Assembly (NCBI GenBank): GCA_011773795.1
Contig: WVWW01000291.1
Coordinates: 19,674-36,556 of the forward strand
DNA length: 16,883 nucleotides
From: Acidobacteriota bacterium
GTDB taxonomy: Bacteria; Acidobacteriota; Polarisedimenticolia; Polarisedimenticolales; Polarisedimenticolaceae
Reading direction: 5' to 3'
The notes below the pieces were generated by a model. That model was not told the DNA's origin, searched no databases, and saw nothing but the letters and a program-made list of their open reading frames with translations. Made by a program: the position numbers and the translations under genes. Positions 7,573 through 15,949 of this stretch are shown here, piece after piece. The number at the start of each line of letters is the position of its first letter. The first letter of the stretch is position 1.

Positions 7573-8337
7573 TCAGCGGTTCCTCTGCCAGATCAACCGC
7601 AACCCCTCCAGCGTGAGCCCCGGATCCACCGCATGCAGCATTGTCAGATCCTTTTCGAACACCGTGGCGAGACCACCGGTCGCCACGACCGGTGCCGGCT
7701 GCTCCTGACTCTCCAGGATGCGCGCGATCAGCCCCTCGATCATCGCCAGGTAACCGTAATAGAGGCCGGCGCGCAGGCTCTGCTCGGTGTTGCGGCCGAC
7801 GACCCGCTCCGGGCGGCGCACCTCGACGCGGTGCAGGCGGGCGGCTTTGCTGAACAGGGCTTCGGCCGAAGCGCCGAGCCCGGGAGCGATCACACCGCCC
7901 AGGTACTCCCCTTTCGGCGAGACCACGTCGAACGTCGTTCCCGTGCCGAAGTCAAGCACCACGACCGGTGCGCCGTAGCGCTGCTTGGCGGCGACGGCGT
8001 TGACGATGCGATCGGCGCCGACCTCGTGCGGGTTCTCGTACAGGATCGGCATACCGGTCTTGATCCCCGGTCCGACGAAGAGCGGCTTCCGGTCGAAGTA
8101 CTTTTTCGCCGTGAGTGCGATCGCTCCGTCCAGATCGGGCACGACGGAGGAAATGATCATCCCCTCGAGTGGCGCGTCCGCGAGGCCGGCCTGGTCGAGC
8201 AACGAGCGCCACAGGACGCCGAGCTCGTCGTGCGTCATGTCGTGGCGTGTCGCGACGCGCCAGTCGGCGGCGAGTCGGTCTTTCTCGAACAGCCCGAGCA
8301 CGGTGTGGGTGTTCCCGACGTCGGCGGCGAGGAGCAT
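7573..8337 (-). CDS. coaX: Type III pantothenate kinase
   Basis: Phosphorylates pantothenate to 4'-phosphopantothenate, the first step of CoA synthesis, in the cytoplasm; 254 residues, the usual CoaX length. The ASKHA-fold motifs are in order: DVGNTHTVLGLF at 6-17 (phosphate 1 motif), the NPHEVGADRIVNAV region with catalytic Asp109, VVLDFGTGTTFDVVS at 126-140 (phosphate 2), GGVIAPGLGASAEALF at 147-162, and NTEQSLRAGLYYGY at 183-196. Type III enzymes are known to be insensitive to CoA feedback and to need a monovalent cation. The ATG at 8337 is two bases past the birA stop and has GGAGG seven bases upstream. Its place behind nadC and birA makes a cofactor gene set. A Bvg accessory factor label would refer to the same family. 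Confidence 0.96.
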   Translation of the reverse strand: MLLAADVGNTHTVLGLFEKDRLAADWRVATRHDMTHDELGVLWRSLLDQAGLADAPLEGMIISSVVPDLDGAIALTAKKYFDRKPLFVGPGIKTGMPILYENPHEVGADRIVNAVAAKQRYGAPVVVLDFGTGTTFDVVSPKGEYLGGVIAPGLGASAEALFSKAARLHRVEVRRPERVVGRNTEQSLRAGLYYGYLAMIEGLIARILESQEQPAPVVATGGLATVFEKDLTMLHAVDPGLTLEGLRLIWQRNR

Positions 8338-8339
8338 CG

Positions 8340-9143
8340 CTAATCCTCCGTGAAGCGTACCGCTTCGATCTGTCTTACCGGCCGGAGCTGCCCCGCGGCA
8401 TCCTCGACCACCAGCGCGCCGTCCTCGGCCAGCCCGGCGGAAACGCCGCTCCAGGTCGCTCCGTCGACTCCGCTGACCGAAACCGGGGCGCCATGCGCCC
8501 GCGGGGCGCGATCCAGCCAGGCCGCGGCCACCGCGGACCAGTTTCCTCCCTCGAGCGACGTGGCGACCTCATCCATGCGTTTCAGGAATGCGCCCGCCAA
8601 CTCCGTCCGGCTCCCCACCATGCCCGATGGCACGGCGCGGTGCAACGAGGTGACGCCGCGAACGCCGATCGACTTGATTTCCGCGTCATCGTGGTGGACG
8701 TTGACGCCGAGTCCGACGATCAGCTCGTCCACGGCGCCACCGGCCGAACGTGTCTCGACGAGGATTCCTCCGAGCTTGTCCCTGCCCGCGAGGAGATCGT
8801 TGGGCCACTTGATCGTGACCGTCTCCGCGCCGAGAGCGTGGCAGGCGTCACACGCGGCGACCGCGGCGCCGAGGGTCCAACGGGTCGGCGGCCCCGGCGG
8901 TGGCCGGAACAACACGGAGAGGTAGAGCCCCTTGCCGGGAAGGCTGACCCACGACCTTCGCCGCCGGCCGCGGCCCGCGGTCTGCCCGTCGGCCAACACG
9001 AACGTCCCCGCCGGCGCCCCGCATCGAGCCAGCCCGTGGAGCGTGTCGTTCGTCGATTCGACCCGCTCGAAATGGTGCCCGCGTCCCGCAAAGCGTGTGC
9101 TGACGAGGCGCGGCTCCAGCCGCTCGATGGAAAGCGTGCTCAG
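8340..9143 (-). CDS. birA: Biotin--[acetyl-CoA-carboxylase] ligase, probable CTG start
   Basis: Activates biotin as biotinyl-AMP and transfers it to the carrier lysine of biotin-dependent carboxylases. From the proposed start it is 267 residues. The catalytic motifs are ERVESTND (26-33), the AMP-binding loop QTAGRGRRRRSW (58-69) and KWPNDLLAGRDKLGG in the middle of the protein; a short C-terminal SH3-like domain ends in IEAVRFTED. No N-terminal winged helix is present, so it is a group I ligase without repressor function. A GTG at 8999 would start the protein after the ESTND motif, which is implausible. Reading upstream by hand, the frame continues as STLSIERLEPRLVSTRF to the nadC stop and contains no ATG, GTG or TTG. 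CTG at 9143 overlaps the nadC TGA as CTGA and has GGAG eight bases upstream, so it is the best candidate. The family call is very secure; the exact start is moderate. The stop is TAG at 8342-8340. Confidence 0.93.
   Translation of the reverse strand: MSTLSIERLEPRLVSTRFAGRGHHFERVESTNDTLHGLARCGAPAGTFVLADGQTAGRGRRRRSWVSLPGKGLYLSVLFRPPPGPPTRWTLGAAVAACDACHALGAETVTIKWPNDLLAGRDKLGGILVETRSAGGAVDELIVGLGVNVHHDDAEIKSIGVRGVTSLHRAVPSGMVGSRTELAGAFLKRMDEVATSLEGGNWSAVAAAWLDRAPRAHGAPVSVSGVDGATWSGVSAGLAEDGALVVEDAAGQLRPVRQIEAVRFTED
8345..8349 (-). promoter_or_regulatory. Ribosome binding site of coaX
   Basis: The minus strand reads GGAGG seven bases before the coaX ATG. It lies within the last codons of birA, which fits independent re-initiation of ribosomes finishing birA. 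Confidence 0.7.
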
Positions 9144-9988
9144 CGCTGCGGCTCCGTCTCGAGAGCGATGTCCGCGGCGCGAGCCGAGTGGGTCAGGAAG
9201 CCGAGGCTCAGGCAGTCGACCCCGGTTTCCGCGACGGGGCGGAGCCCGCCCGGCTGTAGCCCTCCGGAGGCCTCGAGGACGATGCGCCCCGCGGCCATGC
9301 CCACGGCCCGCCTCATCGTCTCCAGCTCCATGTTGTCGAGCAGCGCGCGTCCTGCCCCCGCCTCGATCGCCTGGCGCAGCTGCTCCAGGTCACGGACCTC
9401 GACGGTGATCTGTTCCGACGGAACGGCCTTGCCGCGCAATGCGGCCACGGCCTTGCCGATATCGGGATCCACCGCCAGGTGCGTGTCCTTGATCATCGCG
9501 GCGTCGTACAGGCCGAAACGATGGTTCTGCCCGCCCCCGCAGGCAACCGCGTACTTGTCCGCCGCGCGCAACCCCGGTGCCGTCTTGCGCGTGTCGAGGA
9601 TCGCCGCCCCGGTACCAGCGATCTCCCGAACGCAGTTACGGGTCGCCGTCGCGATCCCGCTCAGCCGCATGAGGAAATTCAACGCGGTGCGTTCGCCGGC
9701 CAGTATCGCCCGCGCCGAGCCGCGAACCAAGGCAACACACTCACCCTCGGGAACATCCTCCCCGTCGCGGTGGAAGACCTCGAAACCCAGGGACGGGTCG
9801 AGCTGGTGGTAGACCTGAGCCGCGAACGGGATCCCGGCGAGCGTCAACGGCTGGCGCGCCACGAACCGACCGTCGGCGGTCGCCTTCGCGGGCAGGATCG
9901 TATTCGATGTCAGGTCTCCGGTCTCGGAGAGGTCTTCGTGCAGGGCCCGTCGGACCAGCCCTTGCAGGTCCTCGTGGCCGAGTTGCAT
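9140..9988 (-). CDS. nadC: Nicotinate-nucleotide pyrophosphorylase (quinolinate phosphoribosyltransferase)
   Basis: Makes nicotinate mononucleotide from quinolinate and PRPP, with loss of CO2, in de novo NAD synthesis. At 282 residues it is full length. Family motifs in order: HEDLSETGDLTS (17-28), ERTALNFLMRLSGIAT (99-114), the active-site strand LDTRKTAPGLRAADKYAVACG (131-151, split by its Arg and Lys residues), GGGQNHRFGLYDAAMIKDTH (151-170, where most homologues have KDNH), EVRDLEQL, LLDNM (216-220), LEASGG (238-243) and the phosphate-binding end GVDCLSLGFLTHS. The ATG at 9988 shares one base with the TGA of valS (TGATG), so it is translationally coupled. nadA and nadB are not in the window. 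The following birA start overlaps its stop. Confidence 0.97.
   Translation of the reverse strand: MQLGHEDLQGLVRRALHEDLSETGDLTSNTILPAKATADGRFVARQPLTLAGIPFAAQVYHQLDPSLGFEVFHRDGEDVPEGECVALVRGSARAILAGERTALNFLMRLSGIATATRNCVREIAGTGAAILDTRKTAPGLRAADKYAVACGGGQNHRFGLYDAAMIKDTHLAVDPDIGKAVAALRGKAVPSEQITVEVRDLEQLRQAIEAGAGRALLDNMELETMRRAVGMAAGRIVLEASGGLQPGGLRPVAETGVDCLSLGFLTHSARAADIALETEPQR
9152..9155 (-). promoter_or_regulatory. Ribosome binding site supporting a CTG start for birA
   Basis: GGAG on the minus strand, eight bases before the CTG at 9143, inside the end of nadC. It is the only Shine-Dalgarno-like sequence at proper distance from any candidate start upstream of the ESTND motif. Four matching bases in GC-rich DNA are weak evidence on their own. 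Confidence 0.45.
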
Positions 9989-12624
9989 CAGGTCGATCCC
10001 AGGTTGGCGAGGTTCTTTTCCAACCGTGCCTTGCGTGACGCCAGCTCCTTCTGCAGCGAACGCTCCTTCTCGACGACCTCGGCGGGGGCGCGCTCCGTGA
10101 AGAAGCTGTTCGCCAGTTTCTTGTTGCGCGCGTCGAGCTCCTTGGCGATCTTGGCCAGATCCTTGCCCAAGCGCTCGCGCTCGGCGTCGAGGTCGAGCAA
10201 GCCCTCGAGCGGGAGCGCGATGTGGATTGCGCCGGCCAGGCCGCGGGCGGCGATCAGGGAGTCATCGATCGCCTCGACGATCTCGATCGACTCGGCACGG
10301 ACGAGCGTGGCCATCAAATCGCGCTGCGCCGTCAGCATCGCGGCCACCTCGTCGTCTTCGGCGTGCAGCAACACCGCGATGCGCTTGCCGGCATCGATCC
10401 CGGACTCCGCCCGAAGGTTTCGAATCTTCACCACGGTTTGCTGCAACAACGCCATCTGCGCTTCCGCCGCCGCATCGTTGGCGTACGCGTCCCGCTGCGG
10501 CCACGGAGCCGTGGCCAGGAAGCCTTCGCATCCCGGGAGCTTCTCCCACAGTTCCTCGGTGATGAACGGCATGATCGGGTGCAGCATCCGTAGCATTCCC
10601 GAGAGGATCGAGAGCAGGACCGAGCGAGTGACCTCCGTCCGTCGCGCGTCCGCAGCGGCCTGGAAGCTCGGCTTGGTCAGCTCGATGTACCAGTCGCAGA
10701 AGTCGCCCCAGACGAAGTGATAGAGCGCGTCGGCCGCGTGATCGAAGCGAAAGCCCTCCAGGCCTCGATCGACGGCCTCGAGGTTGGCCGAGAAACGCGA
10801 AAGGATCCAGCGGTCGGCCAGCGTGAGCTCCTCCGAGTCCCAGGCGGACGGCGGGGCGTCACCCGTCTTCAGCAGGACGAAACGCGTGGCGTTCCAGAGC
10901 TTGTTGGCGAAGGCGCGATAGCCTTCCATGCGCTCCGGTGCCAGCGGGATGTCGTTGCCCGGGGCGGCGAGAATCGACATCGTGAAACGCACGGCGTCCG
11001 TGCCGTACTGTTCCTGCACCTCGTGCGGGTCGATCGTGTTGCCCTTCGACTTGGACATCTTCTGACCCTTGGCGTCGCGCACCAGGCCGTGGATGTAGAC
11101 TTTGCTGAAGGGGACGTCTCCGCGGAACTTCAAGCCCGTCATCATCATTCGCGCAACCCAGAAGAAGATGATGTCGTGTCCCGTGATCAGCAGCTGCGTC
11201 GGGTAGTAGTGCTCCAGGTCGCGGGTCTCGTCGGGCCAGCCCATCGTCGAGAACGGCCACAGCGCCGACGAGAACCAGGTGTCCAGCACGTCCTCGTCCT
11301 GGCGCAGTCGCCCGCCGCATTCGCAGGCGTCCGGGTCGTGCTCGGAGACGATCGTCTTGTCGCAGGCGTCGCAGTACCACGCCGGGATGCGGTGCCCCCA
11401 CCACAGCTGGCGGCTGATGCACCAGTCGTGGATGTTGCGCATCCACTCGAAGTAGACCTTGCTCCAGGAGCCCGGGACGAACTCGGTCGCGCCCCGTTCG
11501 ACGGCCTCGATGGCCGGTTTCGCGAGCGGGCCGACTTTCACGAACCACTGGCGCGAGACCAGAGGCTCGACGGTCTCGCCGCAGCGTTGGCAGTGACCGA
11601 CCGCGTGCTCGTACTCATCGACCGACAGCAGCAGCCCGGCCGCCTCGAGGTCGGCGACGACCTTGACCCGCGCCACGTGGCGATCGAGCCCGGCGTAGGC
11701 GGCACCTGCCTTGTCCGTCATCCTGCCGTCCGGGCCGATCACGAGGATCTCGTCGAGCCCGTGCCGTTGACCGGCCGCGAAGTCGTTGGGGTCGTGCCCC
11801 GGTGTGATCTTGACCACCCCGGTGCCGAATTCGGGGTCGACCATCCCGTCACCGATGACCGGAACCTCGCGGTTCACGAGCGGGACGACAACGCGTCCCC
11901 CGATGCGCTCCATGTAGCGCTCGTCGTCGGGGTGAACGGCGACCGCGGTATCGCCGAGTAACGTTTCCGGACGCGTCGTGGCCAGTTCCAACGGTTCACC
12001 GCCGTCGGACGCCGGGTAGCGCAGCTTGTACAACGCGCCAAGCTCCGTCTCGTAGACGGTCTCCAGATCGGAGATCGCGGTGTGACACCGCGGGCACCAG
12101 TTGACGATGTAGCGACCGCGATAGATCAGCCCCTCGTCGTACAGCCGCACGAATACCGTACGGACCGCCCGCGACAGCCCCTCGTCCATCGTGAAGCGCT
12201 CGCGCGACCAGTCGCAGGAGGATCCGAGCGTGCGAAGCGCGTTGGTGATGCGGTTGCCGTAGGTCTCCTTCCACTCCCAGACGCGCTTCTCGAAGGCCTC
12301 ACGGCCCAGCTCGATCCGCTGGGTGCCCTCGTCGCGCAGCGCGCGTTCGACGACCATCTGGGTCGCGATGCCGGCATGATCGGTGCCCGGCAACCACAGC
12401 ACGTCGTTCCCCTGCATGCGCCGCCAGCGCGCCACGACGTCGTGCAGCGTGTAGACCAGCACGTGGCCGATGTGCAGGTTGCCGGTGACGTTCGGCGGCG
12501 GGATGACCATGCAGAACGGGTCCTTGCCGGCATCGGGATCGGCGCGGAACAGATCGGCTTCGGCCCAGCGTCGGATCCAGCGGGCCTCGACCTCGCCGGG
12601 TAAATACTCTTTATCGATGGGCAT
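9988..12624 (-). CDS. valS: Valyl-tRNA synthetase
   Basis: Charges tRNA-Val with valine in the cytoplasm; 878 residues, normal for a class Ia bacterial ValRS. The signature PPPNVTGNLHIGHVL contains HIGH at 51-54, and GQKMSKSKGNTIDP contains KMSKS at 522-526. The editing domain begins around ATTRPETLLGDTAVAVHPDD (215-234). Cys pairs that may bind zinc are at WCPRCH (177-181), CQRCGE (345-350) and CDACDK/CECGG (418-437). The end is a Leu/Lys/Glu-rich coiled coil (roughly 800-878), as in other ValRS proteins. I start it at ATG 12624, four bases after the response regulator stop, because MPIDKEYLPGEVEARW matches the family N-terminus. The open frame continues 80 codons upstream, but that part lies inside the regulator gene and looks unlike protein. 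No T-box or leader is visible. Confidence 0.97.
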   Translation of the reverse strand: MPIDKEYLPGEVEARWIRRWAEADLFRADPDAGKDPFCMVIPPPNVTGNLHIGHVLVYTLHDVVARWRRMQGNDVLWLPGTDHAGIATQMVVERALRDEGTQRIELGREAFEKRVWEWKETYGNRITNALRTLGSSCDWSRERFTMDEGLSRAVRTVFVRLYDEGLIYRGRYIVNWCPRCHTAISDLETVYETELGALYKLRYPASDGGEPLELATTRPETLLGDTAVAVHPDDERYMERIGGRVVVPLVNREVPVIGDGMVDPEFGTGVVKITPGHDPNDFAAGQRHGLDEILVIGPDGRMTDKAGAAYAGLDRHVARVKVVADLEAAGLLLSVDEYEHAVGHCQRCGETVEPLVSRQWFVKVGPLAKPAIEAVERGATEFVPGSWSKVYFEWMRNIHDWCISRQLWWGHRIPAWYCDACDKTIVSEHDPDACECGGRLRQDEDVLDTWFSSALWPFSTMGWPDETRDLEHYYPTQLLITGHDIIFFWVARMMMTGLKFRGDVPFSKVYIHGLVRDAKGQKMSKSKGNTIDPHEVQEQYGTDAVRFTMSILAAPGNDIPLAPERMEGYRAFANKLWNATRFVLLKTGDAPPSAWDSEELTLADRWILSRFSANLEAVDRGLEGFRFDHAADALYHFVWGDFCDWYIELTKPSFQAAADARRTEVTRSVLLSILSGMLRMLHPIMPFITEELWEKLPGCEGFLATAPWPQRDAYANDAAAEAQMALLQQTVVKIRNLRAESGIDAGKRIAVLLHAEDDEVAAMLTAQRDLMATLVRAESIEIVEAIDDSLIAARGLAGAIHIALPLEGLLDLDAERERLGKDLAKIAKELDARNKKLANSFFTERAPAEVVEKERSLQKELASRKARLEKNLANLGST

Positions 12625-12628
12625 GGCG

Positions 12629-13306
12629 TCAGGAGTCTTCGTTTTCCAGTTGCCGGATGCGCTCGCGGATGATGCGCTCGGCGAGATCCGGGACGACTTC
12701 GCGAGCGATCTCCCGCACCACCTGCTCGGAGAGCCGGCGTACAACGGCCTTGGAGACCGCCTCCACCAGTCGCTCGTCAAGCTCCTCGGCGGGTGTCTGG
12801 AGACCGTCTTCCTCATCGATGCGATCGAAATCGGCGAACCGCTCTTCCGCGGACTCCGGGGCATCGATCAACGCCTCGATGGCGTCGTCCACCTGCGAGA
12901 GCTCGGCCTCCTGCTCGTCACTGCCCTCCAGGACGGGCAGCGTCGCGGGCTGCAGCAGTTCTCGGACGGTGTCCGTCAGCGTGCCGGACTCGAACGGTTT
13001 GACCAGATGCCGGTCGGCACCGCAGGCCGCGGCCAGTTCCTCGTCGTAGGGCTCGAACGTCGACGAGAGCAGGACGACCGGAATCCCGGCACCCAGCGCC
13101 TTGACCTGCTTGCACAGCTCGTATCCGGTCGGCTCGGGCATGACGACGTCGGCGAGGATCAAGTCGGGCTCGATACGATCGAGATTCTCCAGCGCCGCCG
13201 CTCCGGAGTCGAACGCTTCGACACGGATGTCCGTGCCGTTGAAGGTCAACTCGACGATCTTACGGATCGTCGAGCTGTCGTCGGCTAGCAGGATCGTCTT
13301 GGGCAT
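12629..13306 (-). CDS. Single-receiver response regulator with helical C-terminal tail
   Basis: A CheY-like receiver that takes phosphate from a histidine kinase; 225 residues. The receiver domain is residues 1-120: acidic pair Asp9-Asp10 (ILLADDS), phospho-acceptor Asp53 (LILADVVMPEPTG), Ser81-Ser82 at the switch position (VVLLSST) and Lys103 in HLVKPF. A linker rich in Asp and Glu (about 127-172) leads to a helical tail (about 176-222) containing VVRRLSEQVVREIAREVVPD and LAERIIRERIRQLE. This tail is not a known DNA-binding or enzymatic domain to me; I believe similar endings occur in receiver proteins of delta-type proteobacteria and Acidobacteriota. No kinase is nearby. The gene lies 2 bp after the mutase small subunit and 4 bp before valS. 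Its output and partner are unknown. Confidence 0.92.
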   Translation of the reverse strand: MPKTILLADDSSTIRKIVELTFNGTDIRVEAFDSGAAALENLDRIEPDLILADVVMPEPTGYELCKQVKALGAGIPVVLLSSTFEPYDEELAAACGADRHLVKPFESGTLTDTVRELLQPATLPVLEGSDEQEAELSQVDDAIEALIDAPESAEERFADFDRIDEEDGLQTPAEELDERLVEAVSKAVVRRLSEQVVREIAREVVPDLAERIIRERIRQLENEDS

Positions 13307-13308
13307 GC

Positions 13309-13722
13309 TCAGTCCAACCGGCGCGATTTAATGTTCGCTCGGACCCATTCTATGATCTCTTTCATCGAAGCCCCGGGGGTAAATACTTCCATGACGCCGG
13401 CCTCCTTCAAACTCGCGATATCTTCGTCGGGCAGAATCCCGCCGCCGAAGACCTGGATATCTTGCGCCCCCTTTTCCTTGAGCAGCCCGATCACCTTGGG
13501 AAACAGGTGGTTGTGGGCCCCGGACAGGATCGACAGGGAGATCGCGTCGACGTCCTCCTGGAGCGCCGTATTGACGACCATCTCGGCGGTCTGGTGCAGC
13601 CCGGTGTAGATCACCTCGAAGCCGGCGTCGCGGAACGCGCGGGCGACGATCTTCGCCCCGCGATCGTGCCCGTCGAGACCGACCTTACCGACCAGCAGCC
13701 TTAGCTTGGGTTGTTCGCTCAT
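13309..13722 (-). CDS. icmB: Cobalamin-binding small subunit of a methylmalonyl/isobutyryl-CoA mutase
   Basis: The B12-binding partner of the large mutase subunit. It carries adenosylcobalamin base-off, with His19 as lower cobalt ligand. At 137 residues it matches the stand-alone small subunits of isobutyryl-CoA mutase (136 residues) and archaeal split methylmalonyl-CoA mutases. It begins MSEQPKLRLLVGKVGLDGHD; the DxHxxG motif is Asp17-Gly-His19-Asp-Arg-Gly22. SILSGAH and VFGGGILPDED continue the Rossmann-like B12 fold, and EVFTPGASMKEIIEWV ends it. I start it at ATG 13722, ten bases after the TAG of the large subunit. The frame is open a further 33 codons upstream into that gene, but this part is not family-like. 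Symbol icmB is chosen from the active-site residues of the large subunit; if those mislead, it would be the methylmalonyl-CoA mutase C-terminal subunit. Confidence 0.94.
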   Translation of the reverse strand: MSEQPKLRLLVGKVGLDGHDRGAKIVARAFRDAGFEVIYTGLHQTAEMVVNTALQEDVDAISLSILSGAHNHLFPKVIGLLKEKGAQDIQVFGGGILPDEDIASLKEAGVMEVFTPGASMKEIIEWVRANIKSRRLD

Positions 13723-13732
13723 TTGAATAAGC

Positions 13733-15418
<1,686 letters not shown>

Positions 15419-15488
15419 CGGCGGTTTCTCGAGCGTGGCCCGGATCGCGCACTTAACCGCACGAAGGCCCTAAGTCCTCGATTTGCAG

Positions 15489-15517
15489 AGGTTATCAGTC
15501 GGCCCTCGGAGGGTCAA
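15489..15517 (-). promoter_or_regulatory. Possible sigma-70 type promoter for the mutase genes
   Basis: On the minus strand TTGACC (15517-15512, five of six bases of the -35 consensus) is followed after 17 bases by TAACCT (15494-15489, three of six of -10, including first and last bases). It sits in the 105 bp gap after hpf, the longest gap in the window. The spacer contains a small palindrome, CCCTC-C-GAGGG (15503-15513), that could be an operator or chance. The predicted transcript would have a leader of about 60 bases. The rest of the gap shows no terminator with a T-run and no sigma-54 (GG-N10-GC) match that I could find. Confidence 0.3.
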
Positions 15518-15523
15518 CCGGCG

Positions 15524-15898
15524 CTAGTCGTCGCTGCTGCCGGCCTCCTCGGTCGCGTTCGCCTCGATGGCCGCCGCGATCTTCGGATCGCGAGGGCCCT
15601 GGCGGTGTTTGTGGTTCTGGATCTTTTCCTTGTGCTTGAGCGCCTGCCGTTCGAGCTTGTCGGCAACCTCGCGGATCGAAGCGTACAGATCGCCGGTCTC
15701 CTGGTGTCCCGTGAAGACACCCGTCTTCGATTTGATCTGGACCTCCGCGAAATGGCGATGCTTCTCGATGCCCAGGACCACGTGCGCCTCGATCGGGCCG
15801 TCGAGCAGTTTCTCGAGTTTGGTCAGCTTCTCTTCCGCGAATTCTCGCAATGCCGGGGTGATCTCCACTTGCCGGCCGGTCATGTCCAGATGAATCAT
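15524..15898 (-). CDS. hpf: Ribosome hibernation-promoting factor, short form (HPF/RaiA family)
   Basis: A small ribosome-associated protein that binds the 30S decoding site and silences translation in stationary phase. At 124 residues it is near the short HPF/YfiA length and lacks the C-terminal dimerisation domain of long HPF. The N-terminal beta-alpha-beta domain is residues 1-100: MIHLDMTGRQVEITPALREF, EKLTKLEKLLDGPIEAHVVL, FAEVQIKSKTGVF, then DLYASIREVADKLERQALKH, the conserved second helix. The tail (about 100-124) is basic then acidic (ATEEAGSSDD). GGGAGG stands five bases before the ATG. It follows rpoN by 51 bp, the order known from many bacteria, where it is the 'sigma-54 modulation protein' gene. 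Co-transcription from the rpoN promoter is likely. Confidence 0.95.
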   Translation of the reverse strand: MIHLDMTGRQVEITPALREFAEEKLTKLEKLLDGPIEAHVVLGIEKHRHFAEVQIKSKTGVFTGHQETGDLYASIREVADKLERQALKHKEKIQNHKHRQGPRDPKIAAAIEANATEEAGSSDD

Positions 15899-15903
15899 CC
15901 GCG

Positions 15904-15909
15904 CCTCCC
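15904..15909 (-). promoter_or_regulatory. Ribosome binding site of hpf
   Basis: GGGAGG on the minus strand, five bases before the hpf ATG in the short rpoN-hpf gap. It fixes the start at 15898. Confidence 0.65.
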
Positions 15910-15949
15910 GTGTCTCATGATCTCGCTGTTCCTAAGCCGGAGAAAGGAT

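Noticed and set aside
8997..8999. GTG as start of birA
   Set aside because: It would remove the conserved ESTND motif and about 48 residues of family-like sequence that continue upstream in frame.
12625..12864. 80-codon N-terminal extension of the valS frame
   Set aside because: It lies inside the response regulator gene, does not look like ValRS sequence, and the family N-terminus begins at the ATG at 12624.
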